From positions 1 through 6,848 of the forward strand of contig JADGOD010000173.1 in NCBI GenBank assembly GCA_017883125.1: a stretch of 6,848 nucleotides of DNA, in the 5' to 3' direction. Below, piece by piece: positions 1 through 5,747 of the stretch. Within the stretch, counting starts at the first letter, position 1, and each line of letters begins with the position of its first letter. Made by a program: the position numbers and the translations under genes. The DNA comes from Acidimicrobiales bacterium (GTDB lineage: Bacteria > Actinomycetota > Acidimicrobiia > Acidimicrobiales > RAAP-2). The notes below the pieces were generated by a model. The model worked only from the letters and a program-made list of their open reading frames with translations, did no database searches and was not told the DNA's origin.

Positions 1-859
1 ACTCATCAGGAACGAGGGCGATGGCCTCCTCACGGCGACCGTCGAGAAAGGCGTCCTGGATCTTGTCGGCCGCCTCGTCAAAGCCGTAACGGCGCACCAG
101 CGAGTTGTAGAAGTTCTTGCCCTTCGCTCCCATGCCACCGATGTAGAGCCCGAGGATCGGTCGAACCTTGTCCCGGCACGCCTGGAGATCGTCACCCACG
201 GCCACCGGCACGGTGGGGTTCACGGCGAAGCCGCTCTCCATCGCCTTCACCACGGCATCCCCGAGCCCTTCTGCCACCCGGTGGGGGTTGTAGAGCATCG
301 GGAGGAGCCCGTCGGCGATCTCCGTGGTCTGCTCGACGTTCTTCGGACCGATCGCAGCGATGAAGATCTCGATGTCCGGACGCGAGGTCATCGCTGGTCG
401 CATCGCCCTGCCGAGCCCGAGGCCGTCTTCTCCGACATAGGGGAGCTGGAAGCGCTTCCCGTCGAACCTCACGGCGTGGTCGCCCTGGAAGATCTCCCTC
501 ATGATGGCCACGTACTCCCTCGTCGTGGTGAGCGGCGCCACGTAGGGGACCCCGTGCCACCCTTCGACCACCTGGGGGCCGGACATGCCGATCCCGCAGA
601 TGAAGCGCCCGCCGCTGAGCGAGTCGAGTGACAGAGCCCCCATGGCCGCCATCGCCGGGGTGCGTGCGGGGATCTGCATGATCGACGTCCCGAGCTTGAT
701 GGTCGACGTTCGGGCAGCGGCGAAGGCCAGCGGAACCAGTGCGTCGCCACCGTATGCCTCGCCTCGCCAGAGAGAGTCGAGCCCCAGCCGCTCCGCTCGC
801 TGGGCGGTTTCGATCATCTTCTCCACCGGAAGCTGGGGGAGGTTAGCGCCGAGTTTCAT
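1..859 (-). CDS. LLM-class F420-dependent oxidoreductase, Rv3520c-like (3' end outside window)
   Basis: The frame opens at ATG 859-857 and runs without a stop to the left edge, giving 286 residues; relatives are about 340-350 long, so roughly the last 60 are missing. It is a bacterial-luciferase-like TIM-barrel protein, a family whose members use coenzyme F420 (or FMN) for hydride transfer to carbonyl or alcohol carbons. Recognisable stretches are the N-terminal MKLGANLPQL, a GEAYGGDA segment near residues 33-40, LGTSIMQIPARTP at 56-68, the hallmark GMSGPQVVEGW at 91-101, IGPKNV at 170-175 and YIGGMGAKGKNFYN at 239-252. These match the subfamily typified by Mycobacterium tuberculosis Rv3520c, as I recall it. 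No Shine-Dalgarno sequence precedes the ATG, and a -10-like box ends seven bases upstream, so a leaderless mRNA is likely. It diverges from the ligase operon and may be expressed with it. F420 use and substrate are inferred from family; FMN is not excluded. Confidence 0.9.
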   Translation of the reverse strand, partial: MKLGANLPQLPVEKMIETAQRAERLGLDSLWRGEAYGGDALVPLAFAAARTSTIKLGTSIMQIPARTPAMAAMGALSLDSLSGGRFICGIGMSGPQVVEGWHGVPYVAPLTTTREYVAIMREIFQGDHAVRFDGKRFQLPYVGEDGLGLGRAMRPAMTSRPDIEIFIAAIGPKNVEQTTEIADGLLPMLYNPHRVAEGLGDAVVKAMESGFAVNPTVPVAVGDDLQACRDKVRPILGLYIGGMGAKGKNFYNSLVRRYGFDEAADKIQDAFLDGRREEAIALVPDE

Positions 860-865
860 GGGAGA

Positions 866-871
866 ATGGTA
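866..871 (-). promoter_or_regulatory. Candidate -10 element for the F420 oxidoreductase gene
   Basis: Read on the minus strand, TACCAT (871 down to 866) fits the actinobacterial TANNNT -10 pattern. It is followed by six bases and then A859 of the start ATG, so transcription would begin on the start codon. No -35 element stands out. The neighbouring minus-strand hexamer TATACC (873-868) is an alternative register. The site overlaps the opposite-strand -10 of the ligase operon. Confidence 0.5.
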
Positions 872-875
872 TACT
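867..875 (+). promoter_or_regulatory. Extended -10 promoter of the ligase-dehydrogenase operon
   Basis: TGGTATACT combines the extended -10 dinucleotide TG with a TATACT hexamer (870-875) that matches TATAAT at five of six positions. Transcription would start at about 882-884, which includes the GTG at 884. No convincing -35 hexamer lies 16-18 bases upstream, as often seen with extended -10 promoters. In this reading the ATG at 866 lies inside the promoter and upstream of the transcript. Confidence 0.55.
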
Positions 876-883
876 CTTTTGCC

Positions 884-2449
884 GTGAGACACCCTTGGGA
901 TCGTCGACTCGGCTTCTGGTATCTCGCGGAGGAGTTCCCGGATCAACCGGCGGTCGTGGCCGCTCCGAGCTGGCCGGAGATGTCCTTCTCCGAGCTGGCA
1001 GGTCGAGCCCACCAGCTGGTCCATGCGCTGAGGGCCAAGGGCCTCGTGGCCGGCGACATCGTGGCGTTCGCACTGCCGAACGACCTCGACCCGGTGATCT
1101 GGCTGCTGGCGAGCCAGGAGGGCGGCTTCACGTCGATCGCGCTGAACCCGGCGCTGTCGCCCGTCGAGATCAAGGCCATCGTGGACCACTCGGGCGCCTC
1201 GGCGATCGTCATCCATCACAGCTACGAAGAGCGCGCTCGGGAGCTTGAGGGGACCGGATCGGTCCGGCTCCGAGTCGTCGTGGGCGGCGAGGTCCCTGGC
1301 TTCGTCACCTATGAGGACCTCATCGATGGTCAGCCGACCACGGCTCCGGAGCATCGAGTCCTTGGTACCCCGATCGCGTACTCCTCCGGCACGACCGGCA
1401 AGCCCAAGGCGATCATCCGTCCCAGGGCCGTCGACATCGACCCCTGGGAGTTCGCCAACCAGAGTGCGATCTTCGGACGGGCCTTCCAGTTCCAGCCCCT
1501 CGCCGGCTGCCACCTCGTCTCGGCGGGCATGCACCACGGCGGCTGCCAGTCGTACTTCCTCGGATCGCTCAACGTGGGCCAGTCTCTGGCGATCATGGGC
1601 AAGTTCGACGCCGAGACGGCTCTTCAGTGGATCGAGAAGTACAAGGTGACCACGGCCTACATGGTCCCGACGCAGTTCGTGCGCCTGCTCCGCCTTCCCG
1701 AAGAGGTTCGCAGCTCCTATGACGTCTCGAGCCTCGAGGTCGTCGTCCACTCCGCGGCTCCCTGCCCCCAGGAGATCAAGCAGCAGATGATGGACTGGTG
1801 GGGGCCGGTCATCTGGGAGACCTACGGCGGCATGGAGGGTGCAGCCACCATCTGCAAGCCGCACCGCTGGTTGGAGAAGCCCGGAACGGTGGGTCGGGCG
1901 GTGGCTGGCATGCGACTCAAGGTCCTCGATGACGAGGGCAACGAGCTGCCCGCCGGCGAGGTGGGACACGTCTACCTCGAGCCCGACGCGCCGACGTTCG
2001 AGTATCGCAACGATCCTGCGCTCGACGCGTCGGTCCGCAAGGGCAAGGCGTTCACGCTCGGAGAGGTCGGTTACGTCGACGAAGACGGCTATCTCTTCCT
2101 GCGTGACCGGGCCAAGGACATGATCGTCAGTGGTGGCGTGAACATCTACCCCGCTGAGGTGGAACAAGCGCTCTCGATGCATCCTCTGGTCGGCGACGTC
2201 GCCGTCATCGGGATCCCCGACGCCGAGTGGGGTGAGCAGGTCAAGGCGATCGTGGAGCTCATCGAGGGTGCGACGCCATCGCCTGAGCTCGAGGCCGAGC
2301 TGATCACGTTCTGCCGGGAGCAGCTGAGTAAGTACAAGTGCCCCCGGACCGTGGACTTCCGGGACCATCTTCCCCGAACGGACTCGGGCAAGCTCATGAA
2401 GCGCACCCTTCGAGATGAGTACTGGGCGAGCGAGGGACGCAGCCTCTAG
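884..2449 (+). CDS. Acyl-CoA ligase (AMP-binding, ANL superfamily; FadD-like)
   Basis: This enzyme should activate a carboxylic acid with ATP and CoA, through an acyl-adenylate, to give the acyl-CoA that feeds the downstream dehydrogenases. Residues are numbered from the upstream in-frame ATG at 866 (527 aa); from GTG 884 the protein has 521 aa, normal for the family. Motifs in order are the phosphate-binding loop YSSGTTGKPK (172-181), the A5 region ETYGGMEG (318-325), the A7/A8 hinge around RDRAKDMIVSGG (413-424) followed by NIYPAEVE, and the A10 segment PRTDSGKL with catalytic Lys509. The usual A7 aspartate of TGD is Glu400 here. GTG 884 is preferred because the ATG at 866 lies within a strong extended -10 box and has no usable Shine-Dalgarno sequence; a leaderless transcript starting near 884 fits better. 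First gene of a three-gene operon. Substrate unknown: FadD4-like and other medium-chain or aromatic/alicyclic acid ligases are all possible. Confidence 0.93.
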   Translation: MRHPWDRRLGFWYLAEEFPDQPAVVAAPSWPEMSFSELAGRAHQLVHALRAKGLVAGDIVAFALPNDLDPVIWLLASQEGGFTSIALNPALSPVEIKAIVDHSGASAIVIHHSYEERARELEGTGSVRLRVVVGGEVPGFVTYEDLIDGQPTTAPEHRVLGTPIAYSSGTTGKPKAIIRPRAVDIDPWEFANQSAIFGRAFQFQPLAGCHLVSAGMHHGGCQSYFLGSLNVGQSLAIMGKFDAETALQWIEKYKVTTAYMVPTQFVRLLRLPEEVRSSYDVSSLEVVVHSAAPCPQEIKQQMMDWWGPVIWETYGGMEGAATICKPHRWLEKPGTVGRAVAGMRLKVLDDEGNELPAGEVGHVYLEPDAPTFEYRNDPALDASVRKGKAFTLGEVGYVDEDGYLFLRDRAKDMIVSGGVNIYPAEVEQALSMHPLVGDVAVIGIPDAEWGEQVKAIVELIEGATPSPELEAELITFCREQLSKYKCPRTVDFRDHLPRTDSGKLMKRTLRDEYWASEGRSL

Positions 2450-2507
2450 GGCGTTGTAGCTCTCTCCCCGAGGATCCCGATCCGCAGGACCACGGGGACT
2501 AATCAGT

Positions 2508-2513
2508 AGGAGA
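2508..2513 (+). promoter_or_regulatory. Ribosome binding site of the first acyl-CoA dehydrogenase
   Basis: AGGAGA lies four bases before GTG 2518. It supports that GTG as the start and shows that this gene uses a Shine-Dalgarno leader, unlike the two divergent genes at the left. Confidence 0.75.
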
Positions 2514-2517
2514 ACCG

Positions 2518-3651
2518 GTGAACTTCGATTTCGATGACGATCAGCAGCTGCTCAGAGAGAGCGTTCGACGGTTCCTCGACGAGCGCTACCCGCTCTCGGT
2601 GACCCGTGAGGCGCTCGAAGCCGACGTCGTCCTGGACCGGGAGCTGTGGCGCCGGGGCGCAGAGCTCGGATGGACGGCGATGTTGATCCCTGAGCAGCAC
2701 GAGGGCGGGAGCATCACCTCCCAACCCCTCGTCGACCTCGTGGTTCTGGCTGAAGAGCTGGGACGGACGCTCAACCCCGGACCGCTGGTCTCGACCAACG
2801 TCGTCGCCGACGCCATCGCTCGCTTCGGGCTCGACGAGCAGCGCTCGACGTGGCTTCCCCGGATCGCCCGCGGAGAGGTCATCGCCACGTGGAGCCTCAG
2901 CGCCGAGGGGACCCCGGATCTCGAGGCGCCAGGCGTCGACGCCGTCGTCTCCGAGGGGGGAGTGACGCTCAACGGCACGGCTCGGTACGTCCACGAGGCC
3001 GTCGGCGCCGAACTCGTGCTGGCGACGGTCCGCCTGGACGGAAAGGCAGCGTGCGTCCTGGTTCCCCTTCCTCACGACGGCGTGAGGGTGAGGCGCCATA
3101 CGGGCCTGGACCTGACCCGTCGTTTCGGTGAGATCACCTTCACCGGAGCCACGGTCCCTGCGGACTCGGTGCTCGGTGGAGCCGAGGTCCTGGAGCGAGC
3201 GATCAGCGTGGCGACCGTCATCAAGTCGGCCGAGGCGACCGGTGCGGCAGAGATCCTCTTCGAGCGGACCGTCGACTACCTGCGCGACCGAGTCCAGTTC
3301 GGCCGCACGATCGGGAGCTATCAGGCGATCAAGCACCGTCTGGCCGACCTCCTGATCGAGGTCGAAGCCATGCGAACGGCCACGTACTACGCAGCACTCG
3401 CTGTCGATGAGGGGTTCGAAGACGCCGCCGAGGCCGTGGCCACCGCCGGGTCGTACGTGCCTGAGGCGTTCGCCCACCTCACCGGTGAGTCCCTCCAGCT
3501 CCACGGCGGGATCGGCTTCACGTGGGAGCACGACGTCCATCTCTTCGTCCGACGTTCGAAATCGGACGAACCGCTCTTCGGAGAGCCGTCATGGCACCGG
3601 GAGAACCTCTTCGAGATGCTCGATGCTGCCACCCTCGGGGAGAGCGCCTGA
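2518..3651 (+). CDS. Acyl-CoA dehydrogenase, beta-type subunit lacking a catalytic base (ACAD1)
   Basis: A 377-residue protein of the flavin acyl-CoA dehydrogenase family, starting at a GTG behind a good Shine-Dalgarno sequence. The C-terminal domain keeps the FAD-contacting RVQFGRTIGSYQAIKH stretch (258-273) and QLHGGIGFTWEHD (327-339), typical of the family. The normal catalytic-glutamate loop (YEGT in medium-chain enzymes) reads FGEP at 354-357, and the alternative helix-G glutamate is absent too: by counting back from QFG, that position is an alanine. The usual TExxxGSD signature in the middle domain is reduced to SAEGTPD (128-134). This is the pattern of the FAD-binding, base-lacking subunit of alpha2-beta2 dehydrogenases such as the mycobacterial sterol enzymes (ChsE1-ChsE2, ChsE4-ChsE5 types). 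I infer that it pairs with the next gene product, whose ATG overlaps its TGA. It lies 68 bp after the ligase. The family call is firm; the subunit role is inferred from hand alignment. Confidence 0.92.
   Translation: MNFDFDDDQQLLRESVRRFLDERYPLSVTREALEADVVLDRELWRRGAELGWTAMLIPEQHEGGSITSQPLVDLVVLAEELGRTLNPGPLVSTNVVADAIARFGLDEQRSTWLPRIARGEVIATWSLSAEGTPDLEAPGVDAVVSEGGVTLNGTARYVHEAVGAELVLATVRLDGKAACVLVPLPHDGVRVRRHTGLDLTRRFGEITFTGATVPADSVLGGAEVLERAISVATVIKSAEATGAAEILFERTVDYLRDRVQFGRTIGSYQAIKHRLADLLIEVEAMRTATYYAALAVDEGFEDAAEAVATAGSYVPEAFAHLTGESLQLHGGIGFTWEHDVHLFVRRSKSDEPLFGEPSWHRENLFEMLDAATLGESA
3637..3642 (+). promoter_or_regulatory. Ribosome binding site of the second acyl-CoA dehydrogenase
   Basis: GGGGAG, inside the end of the preceding gene, stands eight bases before ATG 3651. 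Together with the TGATG stop-start overlap it fixes this ATG as the start, rather than the longer upstream extension of the frame from 3522, and suggests translational coupling of the two subunits. Confidence 0.7.
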
Positions 3652-4838
3652 TGGACATCACCACCTCTGAGGTCCCCCCTCAGTACGACGAGTTCCGCAA
3701 GAGCCTCCAGGCCTTCATCGGTGCGCACTGCCCGCCGCTGGAGTGGAAGGCGCGAACCGGCATCCGGGTCCCCGAGGAGGAGCACGACGTCGCCCTTCTG
3801 CGTCAGTGGGCCCGTGCGATCCACGATGCCGGTTACGTCTTCGATCGCTTCGCGGACACACCGGGCGACCCCTATGAGCAGCGGGTCCTCGAAGAGGAGC
3901 TTGGTGCGACGGGCATCCCCTACGTGGTCGGGAACGCGCTTGTCGCCGGTGCGATCAAGATGTTCGGGACCCCCGAGCAGAGGAGCGCCCACATCGGTCC
4001 GATGTCCCGTGGCGAGCAGATCTGGACCCAGCTGTTCAGCGAACCGAACGCCGGGAGCGACCTCGCCTCGCTCCAGACGAAGGGTCGCCTCGACGGCGAC
4101 GAGTACATCATCAACGGTCAAAAGGTGTGGAGCACCTGGGCCCAGTGGGCCGACCACGGCTATCTCCTGGCTCGCACCGAGCCGTCCCCGGGACCTGGTG
4201 GGATCACCGCCTTGATCTTGGACATGAAGAGCCCCGGGATCGAGATCCGCCCTCTCCGAGAGATGACGGGAACGACGGACTTCAACGAGGTCTTCTTCGA
4301 TGATGTCCGCGTCCCTGTCGCCAACGTCATCGGTGCCCCGGGTGAAGGCTGGAAGGTGGCGTCGGCCAGCCTGGCGACCGAGCGCGGCGGGGTGGGTCGC
4401 AACCTGAGCTGGGAGACGGTGGTCCGCCTGGCCGACCTGGCCCGTACCACGAGCCGCCGGGGCACGTCGCTCGGCGATGACGGGAGCGTCCGCCAGCAGA
4501 TCGCTGCGTTCGCGGCCCGATCGAGGATCCAGGACCACCTGGGCAAGCGGGTCGAGACGAGAGCGGAGAACCAGGCGGTCACCGCATGGGACGCGCCACT
4601 CATGAAGATCTGGTTCTCTGAGCTCAACCTAGAGATGCTCGAGTACGGCTTGGACCTCCAGGGTCCTCGCTCGATCGTGGCCGAGGGCGACGAGGCCGCC
4701 TACGACGACGGGTTCCTCCAGGACGCCTTCCTCTATGCACGGGCGTGGACGATCGCGGGTGGGTCGAACGAGGTCATGCGGAACCTGATCTCCGAGCGGG
4801 GCCTCGGCTTGCCCCGCGAGCCACGCGGTGATGCATAG
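3651..4838 (+). CDS. Acyl-CoA dehydrogenase, alpha-type subunit with helix-G catalytic glutamate (ACAD2)
   Basis: A 395-residue acyl-CoA dehydrogenase that should oxidise an acyl-CoA to the trans-2-enoyl-CoA, passing electrons to FAD and then to electron-transfer flavoprotein. The middle domain holds the signature FSEPNAGSDLASL (129-141) and INGQKVW (154-160). The likely base is Glu244 in LATERGG, matching the helix-G glutamate of isovaleryl-CoA dehydrogenase and ChsE4-like subunits; the classical C-terminal site has IAGGSNE (368-374) in place of YEGT. The C-terminal domain lacks the RxQFG FAD-binding segment present in ACAD1, so the two proteins are complementary, as in alpha2-beta2 enzymes. 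The protein ends in a GLGLPRE motif. The frame could be extended upstream to 3522, but those residues would overlap ACAD1 coding sequence and have no family resemblance; ATG 3651 has a Shine-Dalgarno sequence and a one-base overlap with the ACAD1 stop. Last gene of the operon. Confidence 0.93.
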   Translation: MDITTSEVPPQYDEFRKSLQAFIGAHCPPLEWKARTGIRVPEEEHDVALLRQWARAIHDAGYVFDRFADTPGDPYEQRVLEEELGATGIPYVVGNALVAGAIKMFGTPEQRSAHIGPMSRGEQIWTQLFSEPNAGSDLASLQTKGRLDGDEYIINGQKVWSTWAQWADHGYLLARTEPSPGPGGITALILDMKSPGIEIRPLREMTGTTDFNEVFFDDVRVPVANVIGAPGEGWKVASASLATERGGVGRNLSWETVVRLADLARTTSRRGTSLGDDGSVRQQIAAFAARSRIQDHLGKRVETRAENQAVTAWDAPLMKIWFSELNLEMLEYGLDLQGPRSIVAEGDEAAYDDGFLQDAFLYARAWTIAGGSNEVMRNLISERGLGLPREPRGDA

Positions 4839-4850
4839 ACCGGTTCGGTG

Positions 4851-4864
4851 ACCCCGAAAGGGGT
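4851..4864. terminator. Short GC hairpin in the convergent spacer
   Basis: ACCCC-GAAA-GGGGT forms a five-pair stem with a GNRA tetraloop 13 bases after the ACAD2 stop. It is symmetric, so it could act on either strand. No T-run follows on either side, so terminator function is weakly supported. Confidence 0.35.
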
Positions 4865-4905
4865 TCCAGCGTGGGAGGGAGCGGGCGGCTCATCCCGAGC
4901 TGCCC

Positions 4906-4926
4906 GAGGGGGGCTACGAGCCCCTC
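4906..4926 (+). terminator. Second hairpin overlapping the stop codon of the convergent gene
   Basis: GGGGCT (4910-4915) pairs with AGCCCC (4919-4924) around a three-base loop; GA (4906-4907) and TC (4925-4926) can extend the stem past a bulge of two G. A weak CTCTT tail follows on the plus strand. It may stop readthrough of the plus operon into the opposing gene, whose TAG stop (4916-4914) lies within it. Confidence 0.35.
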
Positions 4927-5747
4927 TTGGCCTTCGCCGCGGCGACCCAGGCGCGCACGGCGTCTCGGTGCTCTTGGCTCTGGCCTGACTCGCGCATGCG
5001 GCGGCTCTCTCCGGGGAGCGCGTCGGCAAGCGTCATCGCCGCGGCGTCCAAGACGTTCTGCTTCATGAGGCCGAAGGTCTTGGTGGGCCCGGCGGCGATC
5101 TCCTTGGCCCAGGCGAGCGCCTCGGCCTCGAGGTCCTCATCGGGGACGACGCGGTTGAACAGGCCGAGTGCGAGCCCGTGCCCGGCATCGATCTTCGATC
5201 CGCTGAGCAGCACCTCGAGCGCCTTGGCGTGCCCCAGCATCTTCGTGAGGAACCAGGTGCCGCCGAAGTCGCCGCTGAACGCCAGTTTCCCGTAGCCGGT
5301 GATCAGCGCTCCCGAGACGCCGGAGATCCGAAGATCGGTGGCGAGGGCGATCGACAACCCGGCGCCGACGGCCGGTCCGGGAAGTGCGGCGATCGAGATC
5401 TTCAGTGATTCGTGGAGCATCACGACCATCCGCGCGTGGTGGGCGAGGTCCGAGCCGTCCATGGAGGGCTCGGGCTCGGGGGGCTCCTCGCCCTTGGCGA
5501 CCCTGCGGCTGCGCTCGACGCCCGCCTGGACGTCCCCGCCGGCACAGAAGGATCGGCCCGCTGCGGTGATCAGGATGCAGCCGACCTCGTCATCGGCGTC
5601 GTAGGCCTCGATCAGGTGGGGGATTGCGTCATACATCTCAGGGTGGAGCGCGTTCGAGCGCTCCGGTCGGTTGAAGCGGATGACCCCGACGCCGCCGTCG
5701 ATCCACCCGTGGACCATCTCGGATCCTGAGTCGACTGGTGTGACCAT
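4914..5747 (-). CDS. Enoyl-CoA hydratase/isomerase-family (crotonase fold) protein
   Basis: A 277-residue crotonase-superfamily protein, a normal length. Visible motifs are FNRPERSNAL (25-34), the first oxyanion-hole segment AGRSFCAGGDV (63-73) and the second, LPGPAVGAGLSIALATD (122-138), which together bind and polarise the CoA thioester. Aligned by eye with rat enoyl-CoA hydratase, the two catalytic glutamates (144 and 164) are replaced by Ser132 and Tyr152. Asp160 in FSGDFGGT falls where dienoyl-CoA isomerase and PaaG keep a catalytic aspartate. A simple hydratase is therefore uncertain; a double-bond isomerase or another crotonase reaction is plausible. An acidic, proline-rich segment after the first oxyanion motif (about 77-98) is longer than usual. 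ATG 5747-5745 overlaps the TAA of the upstream dehydrogenase by one base and has GGAGG seven bases before it, so the pair is an operon. Family firm, reaction open. Confidence 0.92.
   Translation of the reverse strand: MVTPVDSGSEMVHGWIDGGVGVIRFNRPERSNALHPEMYDAIPHLIEAYDADDEVGCILITAAGRSFCAGGDVQAGVERSRRVAKGEEPPEPEPSMDGSDLAHHARMVVMLHESLKISIAALPGPAVGAGLSIALATDLRISGVSGALITGYGKLAFSGDFGGTWFLTKMLGHAKALEVLLSGSKIDAGHGLALGLFNRVVPDEDLEAEALAWAKEIAAGPTKTFGLMKQNVLDAAAMTLADALPGESRRMRESGQSQEHRDAVRAWVAAAKAKRGS

Noticed and set aside
860..884. KstR-type operator in the divergent promoter
   Set aside because: No AAC/GTT inverted arrangement of the known KstR motif is present in the short spacer; the only symmetry is the GTATAC core of the -10 elements.
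192..887. Several short open frames on both strands at the left end
   Set aside because: All are shadows of the F420 oxidoreductase, whose true frame is open to the left edge and has clear family motifs.
2465..2498. Possible terminator between the ligase and ACAD1 (TCCCCG pairing with CGGGGA, with a small GGAT/ATCC stem inside)
   Set aside because: The outer stem is six pairs across a 22-base interior, the inner stem is four pairs, and no T-run follows; with a strong ribosome binding site just downstream, an operon spacer is more likely.
2503..3540. Long open frame (345 codons) on the minus strand opposite ACAD1
   Set aside because: It lies antisense to a clear acyl-CoA dehydrogenase; its translation is rich in Arg, Gly, Asp and Val without any recognisable domain, as expected for the complement of GC-rich codons.
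3522..3650. N-terminal extension of ACAD2 by 43 residues
   Set aside because: It would overlap ACAD1 coding sequence, has an Arg-rich out-of-frame composition, and the ATG at 3651 has a ribosome binding site and the usual start-stop overlap.
3387..4538. Long open frame (383 codons) on the minus strand opposite ACAD1 and ACAD2
   Set aside because: It crosses the junction of two well-supported genes, resembles no family, and has the low-complexity composition of antisense shadows in high-GC DNA.
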